Source: an uncultured Prevotellaceae bacterium (GTDB lineage Bacteria > Bacteroidota > Bacteroidia > Bacteroidales > Bacteroidaceae). From it: a stretch of 58,924 nucleotides of DNA. The stretch's first letter is position 1; every line of letters starts with the position of its first letter. Made by a program: the position numbers and the translations under genes. The notes below the pieces were generated by a model. That model made no database searches. It was given only the letters and a program-made list of their open reading frames with translations, and was not told the origin of the DNA. Where the stretch lies: assembly GCA_947307015.1 (NCBI GenBank), contig CAMZHV010000013.1, forward strand, positions 1 through 58,924, read 5' to 3'. Positions 52,371 through 58,924 of the stretch are shown in pieces.

Positions 52371-54548
52371 TCAAGACTGATTTTGTCTCTTTCTAAAGAT
52401 AATTTTATTCAAGAGGATGGTCTTCCTACTGATTTCTACACGTTTCTTGTCCTCTTCACTCCGCTCGTACTTGTGCAGATAGGCATAGCCATAGCGTGCA
52501 TTGATACTCACCCCGTTCAAGATGATATATTGCGGCTTGGTCGTGCCGTTGATGACCTCAATCGGGCTGAGCTCATTCAGACGGTGGCGGTTGAAGCGCC
52601 CGGCACGGATGATGAACAATGTGCAGTCGACGAGGTTTTCAATGATGTCGGCGTCAGCCAGGATGCCTGCTGCCGGGCTGTCGATGATGATGCTGTCATA
52701 ATGCTGCCGTACGGTGTTGATGAGCTGGCCCAATAACGGACTCTGCAACATCTCCGTAGGATTGGTGGGCAGGGCACCTGCAGGCAGCACATCCAACATG
52801 GGGTAATCATCCTGATGCCACAGCAGCTTGCGGTAGTCGCGCTCCTCACCGCTCAGATAGTCGGTCAAGCCCAACAGCGGCGTGCGCCACAGTCGGGAGG
52901 CAGAGGCTTGGCGCAAGTCGCAGTCGATGAACAGTACGTGCTTACCGCCAATGGCCTTGGTCAGCGCCAAGTTCATTCCCACGAAGGTGCGACCGACTTC
53001 TATCTGTGTGGATTTGATGAGATAGACCTTGCTGCTATTGGCAGAAGACTTATCTGTTTGAATGGATTCCATATTGTTGCGTAGGACACGGAACGCTTCA
53101 TTGGAGGCATTGAGCATATCAGGTCCCACGACGATACCGCTGGATTTTGCTTTCTTGCCGAATCCCAAAGGCATCAGCAAACTCTCCAAACTATGTTCGC
53201 GACCGGAATAAGGAACTTCGCCAAGGAAAGGTATATTGCAGTTGCGCTCTACGTCGTAGCGATCACGCACGGTTTCATCCATGGTGGCACGCAGGAAAAG
53301 GAACGTGACAGGGAAGATCATTCCCATGAGGAGAGCAGCGAAAAGCACCTTTGTCTTTTTAGGTGACGTCGGCTTGTAGCCGCCATGAGGGATGTCTATT
53401 ACCTGGGCATTCTCAACCTGGTAGGTTATACTGATGTCGTTCTCCTCTTTCTTCTGCAGGAGGAAGAGATAGAGGCTCTCCTTCACCTTCCTCTCGCGCT
53501 CTATTGTCGCTAGATATTTTGCCTGAGACGGATTAGAGGTGACTTTTGTCGTAGCCTCATTATAATAATCTACCAAAGACTCCAACTGAATGTCGATGGA
53601 ATGGATATGATTAATAATCGAAGCCAATATCTTGGAACGCAAACTTTTGATTTCATCCTGCTGATGAATAATCAACGGGTTTTGCTCTGAGGTATATTTC
53701 AGATGATTCTGAAGTTCCAGGAGCATATTGTTGTAAAGGCTGATCTGAGACTCTATTCCATTGTTGCTAATGCCCGAATTTACCAATAACAACTGATGCT
53801 GCGACGACTCATCCTCCAACAGCTCACGAATGTACTCTGCCATCTGCCTCTGACTCGTAAGCTTCATTATCTCAGTATCTGATTCACTCTGCTGCCGGAG
53901 GTAGATATCGCTTACATGTTCTAAGTCTGTGATACCATAGCTGCTCTTATACACAGCAATGCTGTCATCTACGATATTCAGTTCCTGCTCCAGCATCTCG
54001 AGACGGGCATCAATGAAGCGGGATGTATTCTGCGTCATCACCTTCTTGTATTCCAGGCACTTGTCGTTATATGTCTGTAAAATGAGAGTCAACACTTTCT
54101 CAGTCTCATCTACCGAATTATCACTATAACTCAGGTCTATTATCATAGATTTATCCCCGACGGCATCCACCGACAATGCCCCCTGTATGTCCAGAGCCCT
54201 GAAAATCAGGGCATCTCCCTCCAATGTAGAATCCAGACGATGAGACACTTCCATGAGGACGTCGAGCGAAGTGATGTGGCGTACGACGTCTGTCATGTTG
54301 TTGTTCTGTTTCAAAAAGCCCAGTTGCGAAAACTCATTGCCACTCTCAGAAGAATTGTTGCCCTGCATCTCATCACGTATCATGATCGTAGCGGAGCGGG
54401 TATATAGCTTGGGAGTCGTTGCCAAATAGTACATCGCAAACATAAGGCACACCATGACAGATGCTACAAACCATCGCCAGTGTGCTATGCACATGTGCCA
54501 AAGGTCAGATATTGAGACGAAACTATCAGTGCTCTTTTTATTGTCCAT
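52371..54548 (-). CDS. Wzc-like tyrosine kinase/co-polymerase with degenerate Walker A
   Basis: This 725-residue inner-membrane protein has a Wzz domain with first helix [19 protein letters not shown] near residues 24-42, long periplasmic coiled coils, and a second helix near 403-425. The BY-kinase domain follows. Walker A' ([10 protein letters not shown]) and Walker B ([10 protein letters not shown]) are normal. The Walker A stretch reads [16 protein letters not shown], with Arg520 instead of the lysine and no PGEGKS. A tyrosine-containing tail ([12 protein letters not shown]) lies near the end. It controls chain length and export with the Wza homologue. Catalytic activity is doubtful. Confidence 0.9.
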   Translation of the reverse strand: MDNKKSTDSFVSISDLWHMCIAHWRWFVASVMVCLMFAMYYLATTPKLYTRSATIMIRDEMQGNNSSESGNEFSQLGFLKQNNNMTDVVRHITSLDVLMEVSHRLDSTLEGDALIFRALDIQGALSVDAVGDKSMIIDLSYSDNSVDETEKVLTLILQTYNDKCLEYKKVMTQNTSRFIDARLEMLEQELNIVDDSIAVYKSSYGITDLEHVSDIYLRQQSESDTEIMKLTSQRQMAEYIRELLEDESSQHQLLLVNSGISNNGIESQISLYNNMLLELQNHLKYTSEQNPLIIHQQDEIKSLRSKILASIINHIHSIDIQLESLVDYYNEATTKVTSNPSQAKYLATIERERKVKESLYLFLLQKKEENDISITYQVENAQVIDIPHGGYKPTSPKKTKVLFAALLMGMIFPVTFLFLRATMDETVRDRYDVERNCNIPFLGEVPYSGREHSLESLLMPLGFGKKAKSSGIVVGPDMLNASNEAFRVLRNNMESIQTDKSSANSSKVYLIKSTQIEVGRTFVGMNLALTKAIGGKHVLFIDCDLRQASASRLWRTPLLGLTDYLSGEERDYRKLLWHQDDYPMLDVLPAGALPTNPTEMLQSPLLGQLINTVRQHYDSIIIDSPAAGILADADIIENLVDCTLFIIRAGRFNRHRLNELSPIEVINGTTKPQYIILNGVSINARYGYAYLHKYERSEEDKKRVEISRKTILLNKIIFRKRQNQS

Positions 54549-54557
54549 TTCTTGCGC

Positions 54558-55430
54558 TTATTTAAACAATAATGCTCCTAAAGTGGTTAGAATCGATGCT
54601 AATGAAATCCAGATGGCGGGCTGATTAAAGGTGTTGCCCGTAGAGCGTGCCTCACGCTTGCGCTTGGAATTAGGGCTAACGTAAACCAAGTCATTTTGTT
54701 GCAAATAGAAAGCTGGCGAACTGAGCGTCTGCTCTCTGTCACACAGATTGATGACGAAGGTTTGATCTTCGCCATCTACCTCGCGCATCACCATCACGTT
54801 TTCTCGCTGACCATTGATGGTAAGGTCGCCCGTAGCTGCAATAGCGTCAAGGATGGTGAAATAGTCTTTCTGCAAAAGAATACGACCTGGGCGGTTGACT
54901 TCGCCAAGGACGTTTATGGAAAGATTAACAAATTCTACAGTGACAATAGGATCCTTAACCAAATCGCGGGCAATCAACCTCTGTCTTATATATGCCGCTA
55001 CCTCCTGACGGGTCTTACCCTCAACGGCAATTTTGCCCAAAACAGGGAAGTCAATATCGCCCTGACCATCAACGGTATAAGCTAACAACTGAGACTGACC
55101 GGATGAACCACCGATGGACGTCTGGGGGGTGTCGGTGGAGCCTAAAGACTGGCTGGAGATAGTGCGAGCGACTAAATTGAACTGCTGTATCAGCATCGGG
55201 TCAGCACTATTCACTATAATGTTGATCTTGTCTTCAGGACGCAAACGCAAACGTTGTTCTTCCTGTAATGTCATGCCTTTAATGAGTTCAGCATCTTGGA
55301 AGTACGCCACATTCTTGGGAGCAGAGCAGCTGCCAAGCAGCAACAACAAGGCGATGGCTATCCCAAATGTTGCAGATAGTCTTTTCCTCAAATGAGCCGT
55401 TATCATCTTAGTTTTAGTCATCTGGTTCAT
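54558..55430 (-). CDS. Wza-like polysaccharide export lipoprotein
   Basis: This 290-residue outer-membrane export protein has a lipoprotein signal (LLLLLGSCSAPKNVAYFQD). The Poly_export domain includes LRLRPEDKINIIVNSADPML and GDIDFPVLGKIAVEGKTRQE. An SLBB domain includes INVLGEVNRPGRILLQKDYF and ILDAIAATGDLTINGQRENV. A C-terminal hydrophobic helix (PAIWISLASILTTLGALLF) ends it. It would form the secretion channel with the Wzc homologue encoded 9 bp downstream. Confidence 0.93.
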   Translation of the reverse strand: MNQMTKTKMITAHLRKRLSATFGIAIALLLLLGSCSAPKNVAYFQDAELIKGMTLQEEQRLRLRPEDKINIIVNSADPMLIQQFNLVARTISSQSLGSTDTPQTSIGGSSGQSQLLAYTVDGQGDIDFPVLGKIAVEGKTRQEVAAYIRQRLIARDLVKDPIVTVEFVNLSINVLGEVNRPGRILLQKDYFTILDAIAATGDLTINGQRENVMVMREVDGEDQTFVINLCDREQTLSSPAFYLQQNDLVYVSPNSKRKREARSTGNTFNQPAIWISLASILTTLGALLFK

Positions 55431-55462
55431 CTTTCTTCGATTGTCTATTATTCTTATTTCTC

Positions 55463-56557
55463 CTACAACTTCTTCCCCGTCCGGATGAGTTGGACGAAGC
55501 GGCGGAGGCGGTCGGACTTGGGCTGGTAGTCGCGGACATATTGTTTGGCGGAGTCGCGATAGACGGGGTTGCGGGTGGCGATATAGAGGGCGATCCAGAG
55601 GTAGGCCCGGGTGTCGGTGGCGGCTTTGGATTCGCTCTTACGGTTGATCTCTGCGAGGCTGTCCAAGGCTTTTGCCGTGAGCTCCTGCTCATCCTCGGCA
55701 TAGCGGCAGAGGTGGGCGCAGATGAGCATGAGGGCGAGGAAATGGACTTGGGCGGCGGCGTTCTCGACGTGGTGGTGGCGGTAGCGGTAGAGGCGGGATA
55801 GCATGGTCATGTCCTGCTGCTTGACGGTCTCTTCCTTCACGCCTTTCACGCGGTGCTCCAGGATGGTTAGGAGGTGAGTCTGCGTGTATTCGATAAAGTC
55901 TTTGCGGATGGCGTCGACGGCGCTGCGGTTGAGGATGGTCACCTGACTCCTGTCGACATTGGACATGCGGATGTTCATCACGCCGTTCACAAATTCCAGC
56001 GCTAAGTCCAAGTGTACTTCGCCCTTGGCATGTTGTACGCGCACCACGGAGGCTTGCTGTCCGGCAAAGGGACCGGCCTTGATCTCCACTCTATCCATGG
56101 CTTCGATGCCGGCGATGGGCGGGATAATCTCGAAGAAGCCGCGGTGCTGCAGGCAAGCATCGAAGAAATCCTGCATGACGCGTGATGAGACAACAGCGTT
56201 GCGTCCGTCGGTGTCGGTGTAGTGGCGCAGGTATACGAGGTAGCCTTGCTTGCGGTCGGCGGCGATGATTTCATCGACGTCAGCTGTGGTGCCCTTGAGG
56301 AACACAAAGCGGGCGAGGTCGGTGGCTATGGCGCGTGTATTGGCACCAGCTACGTTCTTGGATCCGTCGGTGCCTTCGCCGCGCAGGAAGTCGGAGGGGA
56401 AGAAGGGTTCGACGGCGACTGCTCCACGGCCAAGACGCCGCACGTTCTCGGCCACGACCCATGCCTTGAAACGTGGCATGTCAAAATGGGTCATAACGAA
56501 CCACTGTTGCAGTTCGCCGTTCTCAGGAACCCATTGCGGGGAAGTCGTGTCGCCCAT
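55463..56557 (-). CDS. NusG/UpxY-like regulator with long C-terminal extension
   Basis: This 364-residue cytosolic protein is the first gene of the polysaccharide locus. An NGN-like domain (QQWFVMTHFDMPRFKAWVV, residues 15-33, and DLARFVFLKG near 80) is followed by a KOW motif (DRVEIKAGPFAGQQASVVRV). About 150 helical residues follow that normal UpxY proteins lack, including LTILEHRVKGVKEETVKQQD and HHHVENAAAQVHFLALML. The ATG at 56557 was chosen because it precedes the NGN fold directly. It probably promotes elongation through the 21-kb locus. The extension could be a regulatory or partner-binding module. Confidence 0.85.
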   Translation of the reverse strand: MGDTTSPQWVPENGELQQWFVMTHFDMPRFKAWVVAENVRRLGRGAVAVEPFFPSDFLRGEGTDGSKNVAGANTRAIATDLARFVFLKGTTADVDEIIAADRKQGYLVYLRHYTDTDGRNAVVSSRVMQDFFDACLQHRGFFEIIPPIAGIEAMDRVEIKAGPFAGQQASVVRVQHAKGEVHLDLALEFVNGVMNIRMSNVDRSQVTILNRSAVDAIRKDFIEYTQTHLLTILEHRVKGVKEETVKQQDMTMLSRLYRYRHHHVENAAAQVHFLALMLICAHLCRYAEDEQELTAKALDSLAEINRKSESKAATDTRAYLWIALYIATRNPVYRDSAKQYVRDYQPKSDRLRRFVQLIRTGKKL

Positions 56558-57095
56558 GCTGATGAAAAAAAAGAATCTTTTCTTGCACGGGATGTGGCCG
56601 CACAAGATAATCGTTTGCTTTCCAGTTGGTTGGCTGTTGCTAAAGAGCCCTCTGGGGCTGCCGGGATTCCGTGAATGTCGTTTGGCTTCACTCCTGGCTA
56701 ACGCCGAACCTGTTTGTACTTAATAAATTTCACGCGCGAAGGCGCACTAGTCTAAAAGTCTACAAAAGTACGTAAATAATGTGATACTTCGGCAAAAAAC
56801 GCCTGAAAAACTATCCCCAACGGCTCTTTTTAATGTTTGTTAACTATATCTGGGGCTCAATGGCTCCTTTTGCTACGTGTTATTGCTGTTGAGGTGCATA
56901 TTCTTGCCCCAAAGTAATGAAGACGGCGGACGGTCTTCAGCATTTAGACGCTGTTTCGAGCTTCTGCTCATGAGGCGTGTTGGAAGAGCGCAAATGAAGA
57001 ACGTCGCTTGCGGTGACTAAACTCTCGCAGCTTTAACCATCGCGGCGACCAAACTTGACAAATCTTTCGCGCGCGTGAGAAGAATCTAAAAATCC
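56558..57095. other. Leader and upstream region of the polysaccharide locus
   Basis: No gene is seen. The segment holds the promoter box and a leader of about 200 bases with a gcgccttcgcgcg hairpin near 56736 and gccccagagggct near 56650. UpxY proteins act on 5' leaders, so this stretch is a candidate target. Confidence 0.45.
56763..56770 (-). promoter_or_regulatory. -7 box of the polysaccharide locus
   Basis: TACTTTTG on the minus strand matches TAnnTTTG. It lies about 205 bp before the NusG-like start and predicts a long leader. Confidence 0.55.
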
Positions 57096-57338
57096 ATGCA
57101 CTTTTGCACTCTATGCTCATAATACATTGAATCATTGTTTGTTACATGAGTGCATGAGGAGTGCAAAATTGAGTGCAAAGTGCAAAATTAAATAAAAGCA
57201 GGGTGCATTACTGTTTTTGACTACATTTGATGCTTTTCTTCTGCATTTTTGCACTTTGCACTCTAAAATACATCGTTCATGCACTCTGCTAAAATGCTTA
57301 TCCATAGTCTATTACTGAGGTTTAGTGCAAAAGTGCAT
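57096..57338. mobile_element. 243-bp inverted-repeat element of TGCAC/GTGCA units
   Basis: The outer arms ATGCACTTTTGCACT (57096-57110) and AGTGCAAAAGTGCAT (57324-57338) are perfect inverted copies. Inner arms (57145-57189 and 57242-57288) are also inverted and built of gagtgcaaagtgcaaaa. On the left, a 33-bp loop separates outer from inner arm, as in the element at 5299-5881. No protein is encoded. Confidence 0.6.
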
Positions 57339-57474
57339 GAAAAATCACGCTTTTCACGTAAAATCAAATTTCGTAAAAGACTCCAATAACTACTATTTCC
57401 ATAAAAATCCCTTCTTGTATATCTCATTAAAGTCTCCTATAGCTTTTATCGTACACCCCTTAGTCTCTTCGTTG

Positions 57475-57534
57475 TTCGGCCATGGCCGAATCATTGTTCC
57501 ACCGTGGCCGAACCATTGTTCCACCATTGCCGAA
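57475..57534. repeat. Array of three palindromes with exact 22-bp spacing
   Basis: TTCGGCCATGGCCGAA, TTCCACCGTGGCCGAA and TTCCACCATTGCCGAA have centres at 57482.5, 57504.5 and 57526.5. The first is a perfect palindrome; the others are partial. Confidence 0.8.
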
Positions 57535-57545
57535 CAACGAACACT

Positions 57546-57619
57546 CCTAAGGGTTTTCGCCAAAACTCCTATAGGTTTTCGTCGAAACCCTTAGGTGTTT
57601 TGGCAAACTCTCCTAAGGG
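57546..57619. repeat. Array of four CCTWWAGG palindromes
   Basis: Cores CCTAAGG, CCTATAGG, CCTTAGG and CCTAAGG are spaced 20-23 bp apart, with interspersed gttttcgycaaaac-like spacers. The cores match the array at 41519-41596. Confidence 0.75.
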
Positions 57620-57689
57620 TTCATGTAAACGATCTTAGGCGATTATGGAATATTTATGAAAGAAAACGGGCTATGTTAGGATTTTTTTG

Positions 57690-57697
57690 TACATTTG
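57690..57697 (+). promoter_or_regulatory. Promoter -7 box of the DUF4236 gene
   Basis: TACATTTG matches the Bacteroidetes consensus. It is followed by a small aggcgtatcgcct hairpin (57706-57718) in the leader. Confidence 0.55.
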
Positions 57698-57775
57698 CAG
57701 CCGCATAGGCGTATCGCCTCGCAATGTATTAAGTAACTATATACATGATTTTTCACTTCATTATCACTTCCAATA

Positions 57776-58303
57776 ATGGGTATCAGATACAATAAACGCA
57801 TTACCATACTCCCGTGGCTGAAGGCCAACGTGGGGAAGAGCGGTGTGAGCCTGTCGATAGGTCCGAAGGGCAAGACGCTGAACATCGGTTCGACGGGCGT
57901 CACCGTCAACGTGAGCATGGGCAAGGGCGTGAGCTACAACAAACGCCTAATCACGTGGAAGAAACTCAACCTGCTTTCGAAGCTCGGCATCGGCGGTGCG
58001 GCTGCCGCGAAAGCGGCCAAAGGTAAAGGCGGCAAGAAGGGTAAGAAAGGTACGACGGCATCCACCGATCTCAGCCTCGACGACGCTTTGGTCGAAGCAG
58101 AGAACGGTAACACCGCCCAACCCGTTACTCCCGTGGAGGAGGACACTGGGCAAGGCGGTGTCATCGGTCAGCTGCAGGAACAGGGTGGCTGCTCGTGGGG
58201 CTGTGCTATTTTGGGGTGCTTGGGCACCCTTATCATTCTCGCCCTTGTGGGCGTGATCATCTATCTCTTGGTGCGCGACGGTTCCATCAACTTCGGGCAG
58301 TAA
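57776..58303 (+). CDS. DUF4236-domain membrane protein
   Basis: This 175-residue protein has the N-terminal DUF4236 motif (RYNKRITILPWLKANVGKSG then SLSIGPKGKTLNIGSTGVTV). A Lys/Gly-rich linker (GKGGKKGKKG), an acidic stretch, and a C-terminal membrane helix (CAILGCLGTLIILALVGVII) follow. The function of DUF4236 is unknown. The protein seems anchored by its C-terminus with the DUF4236 part in the cytosol. It has its own promoter. Confidence 0.85.
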   Translation: MGIRYNKRITILPWLKANVGKSGVSLSIGPKGKTLNIGSTGVTVNVSMGKGVSYNKRLITWKKLNLLSKLGIGGAAAAKAAKGKGGKKGKKGTTASTDLSLDDALVEAENGNTAQPVTPVEEDTGQGGVIGQLQEQGGCSWGCAILGCLGTLIILALVGVIIYLLVRDGSINFGQ

Positions 58304-58336
58304 TGCCTAAGCCTAAAATGCTTCGAGCATCCTAAA

Positions 58337-58924
58337 CTAAAGCGCTTCGAGCATCCGCTTGAGGACGACCTGTGCGGAGATCTCGCGGTTGGCAGCTTCG
58401 GGAATGACGAGGCTGCGGGGCGACTCGATGACGTCGTCGGTGACAATCATGTTGCGGCGCACGGGCAGGCAGTGGAGGAAGGCGGCGTTATTGGTGACAG
58501 CCATCTGGCGTGCGCTGACGCACCAGTCCATCATGGTGTGGTAGTCATGCAGCACCTTGCCGTAGTCTTCGGGGCGTGTGACACCTGGGCAACTCCAGTT
58601 CTTGGCGTAGACGAAGTCGGCACCCTCAAAAGCTTTCATCTGATCATATTCTACACGGGCACCCTTGACGAACTGCGGGTCGAGCTCGTAGCCTTCGGGG
58701 TGAGTGATGACGAAATCAATAGAAGCCTCTCCCCCGTCCCCTCTCCCGAGAGAGAGGGGAGACTTGGCAGCGGCAATCATCCATTCGGCGAAGGAATTAG
58801 GTACGGCCTGCGGAAGTGCCTTGGGATGGGGTGCCCAGGTCATGACAACCTTGATGGACTTTCCCCACTCAGACTCTCCCCCCGAACCAGTCCAGCCGGA
58901 ACACTTAATAGTTCCGTCTTCCTG
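58337..58924 (-). CDS. argF': N-acetyl/N-succinyl-ornithine carbamoyltransferase, C-terminal part
   Basis: This carbamoyltransferase of the Bacteroidetes arginine pathway acts on acylated ornithine. About 195 residues are visible and the N-terminus is outside the window. The motif FLHCLPVRRNMIVTDDVIES includes the catalytic HCLP. IPEAANREISAQVVLKRML ends the protein, as in Bacteroides fragilis ArgF'. Upstream of the ATG at 58843 the frame stays open to the edge with KSIKVVMTWAPHPKALPQAV, so 58843 is not the start. A palindrome insert (SPLSLGRGDGGEA) interrupts it. Confidence 0.88.
   Translation of the reverse strand, partial: QEDGTIKCSGWTGSGGESEWGKSIKVVMTWAPHPKALPQAVPNSFAEWMIAAAKSPLSLGRGDGGEASIDFVITHPEGYELDPQFVKGARVEYDQMKAFEGADFVYAKNWSCPGVTRPEDYGKVLHDYHTMMDWCVSARQMAVTNNAAFLHCLPVRRNMIVTDDVIESPRSLVIPEAANREISAQVVLKRMLEAL
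58723..58764. repeat. In-frame palindromic repeat in the carbamoyltransferase gene
   Basis: CCCCTCTCCCGAGAGAGAGGGG with flanking ctcccccgt is translated as SPLSLGRGDGGEAS. A further fragment, actctccccccgaacc (about 58872-58887), encodes GSGGESE upstream in the same gene. Confidence 0.8.

Noticed and set aside
22154..58544. Numerous antisense or out-of-frame open frames longer than 60 codons
   Set aside because: They lie wholly inside well-supported genes, lack family features and owe their length to G/C-rich codon use.

Overview
The window looks like chromosomal DNA of a Bacteroidales bacterium, most likely a Prevotella-type member of the Prevotellaceae. The reasons are: TAnnTTTG promoter boxes, UpxY-type NusG paralogues ahead of polysaccharide genes, an N-acetyl/N-succinyl-ornithine carbamoyltransferase, LruC/DUF4842 lipoproteins, a T9SS-like C-terminal tail, a luxS gene and a DUF4236 protein. 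No rRNA, tRNA, CRISPR array or intact transposase was seen.

Layout. (1) 1-7,000, minus strand: a translationally coupled operon of a spore-photoproduct-lyase-like radical SAM protein, an ATP-grasp-like protein and a WbqC-like protein, running towards a DegT-type aminotransferase at the window edge. Upstream lie decayed genes: an N-terminal upxY copy, an AAA-ATPase relic with an internal deletion, a 583-bp element with inverted termini, a PqqD-like remnant, and an intact upxY-like gene. (2) 7,167-20,196: a membrane TPR-AraC regulator, luxS, a CE15-like esterase, metG, a DUF559 protein, a zinc metallopeptidase, typA, rpsO and a YfhO-family membrane protein. (3) 20,214-35,079, minus strand: a compact envelope/sensor cluster. 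It holds two LruC/DUF4842 lipoproteins, an OmpA-like protein, a beta-barrel candidate, a CotH-domain protein, and four consecutive membrane sensors that all lack a normal phospho-acceptor histidine. (4) 35,096-56,557, minus strand: a surface-polysaccharide locus headed by a long NusG/UpxY-like regulator. It has Wza and Wzc-like export proteins, homologues of WbpD, WbpE, WbpI and WbpB (three steps plus the epimerase of the UDP-ManNAc(3NAc)A route), a phosphoglycosyl transferase, GT2, GT4 and GT32 enzymes, a DUF354 protein, CapK- and CapA-like proteins, a Wzy candidate and a Wzx flippase. A large FAD/Fe-S oxidoreductase is embedded in it. (5) 56,558-58,924: a 1.2-kb repeat-rich intergenic region, a DUF4236 protein and the C-terminal part of an ornithine-carbamoyltransferase family gene.

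The most unusual feature is the number of G/C-rich palindromes lying in frame inside otherwise intact genes (radical SAM, ATP-grasp, metG, typA, yfhO, FAD/Fe-S oxidase, carbamoyltransferase). They are translated as Pro/Gly-rich linkers such as TPPLGGLGA or PTPDPSRQGGE, and the same families also occur between genes. Separately, several short arrays contain unrelated palindromes that share a spacing of about 22 bp. Two of these arrays lie in or beside elements with matching inverted-repeat architecture.

The main functional hypotheses are: a pseudo-kinase sensor cluster tied to outer-membrane lipoproteins; an UpxY-associated radical SAM/ATP-grasp/WbqC/aminotransferase pathway; and a polysaccharide locus whose Wzc-like protein has a degenerate P-loop. 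All calls come from reading the sequence; no database search was run.
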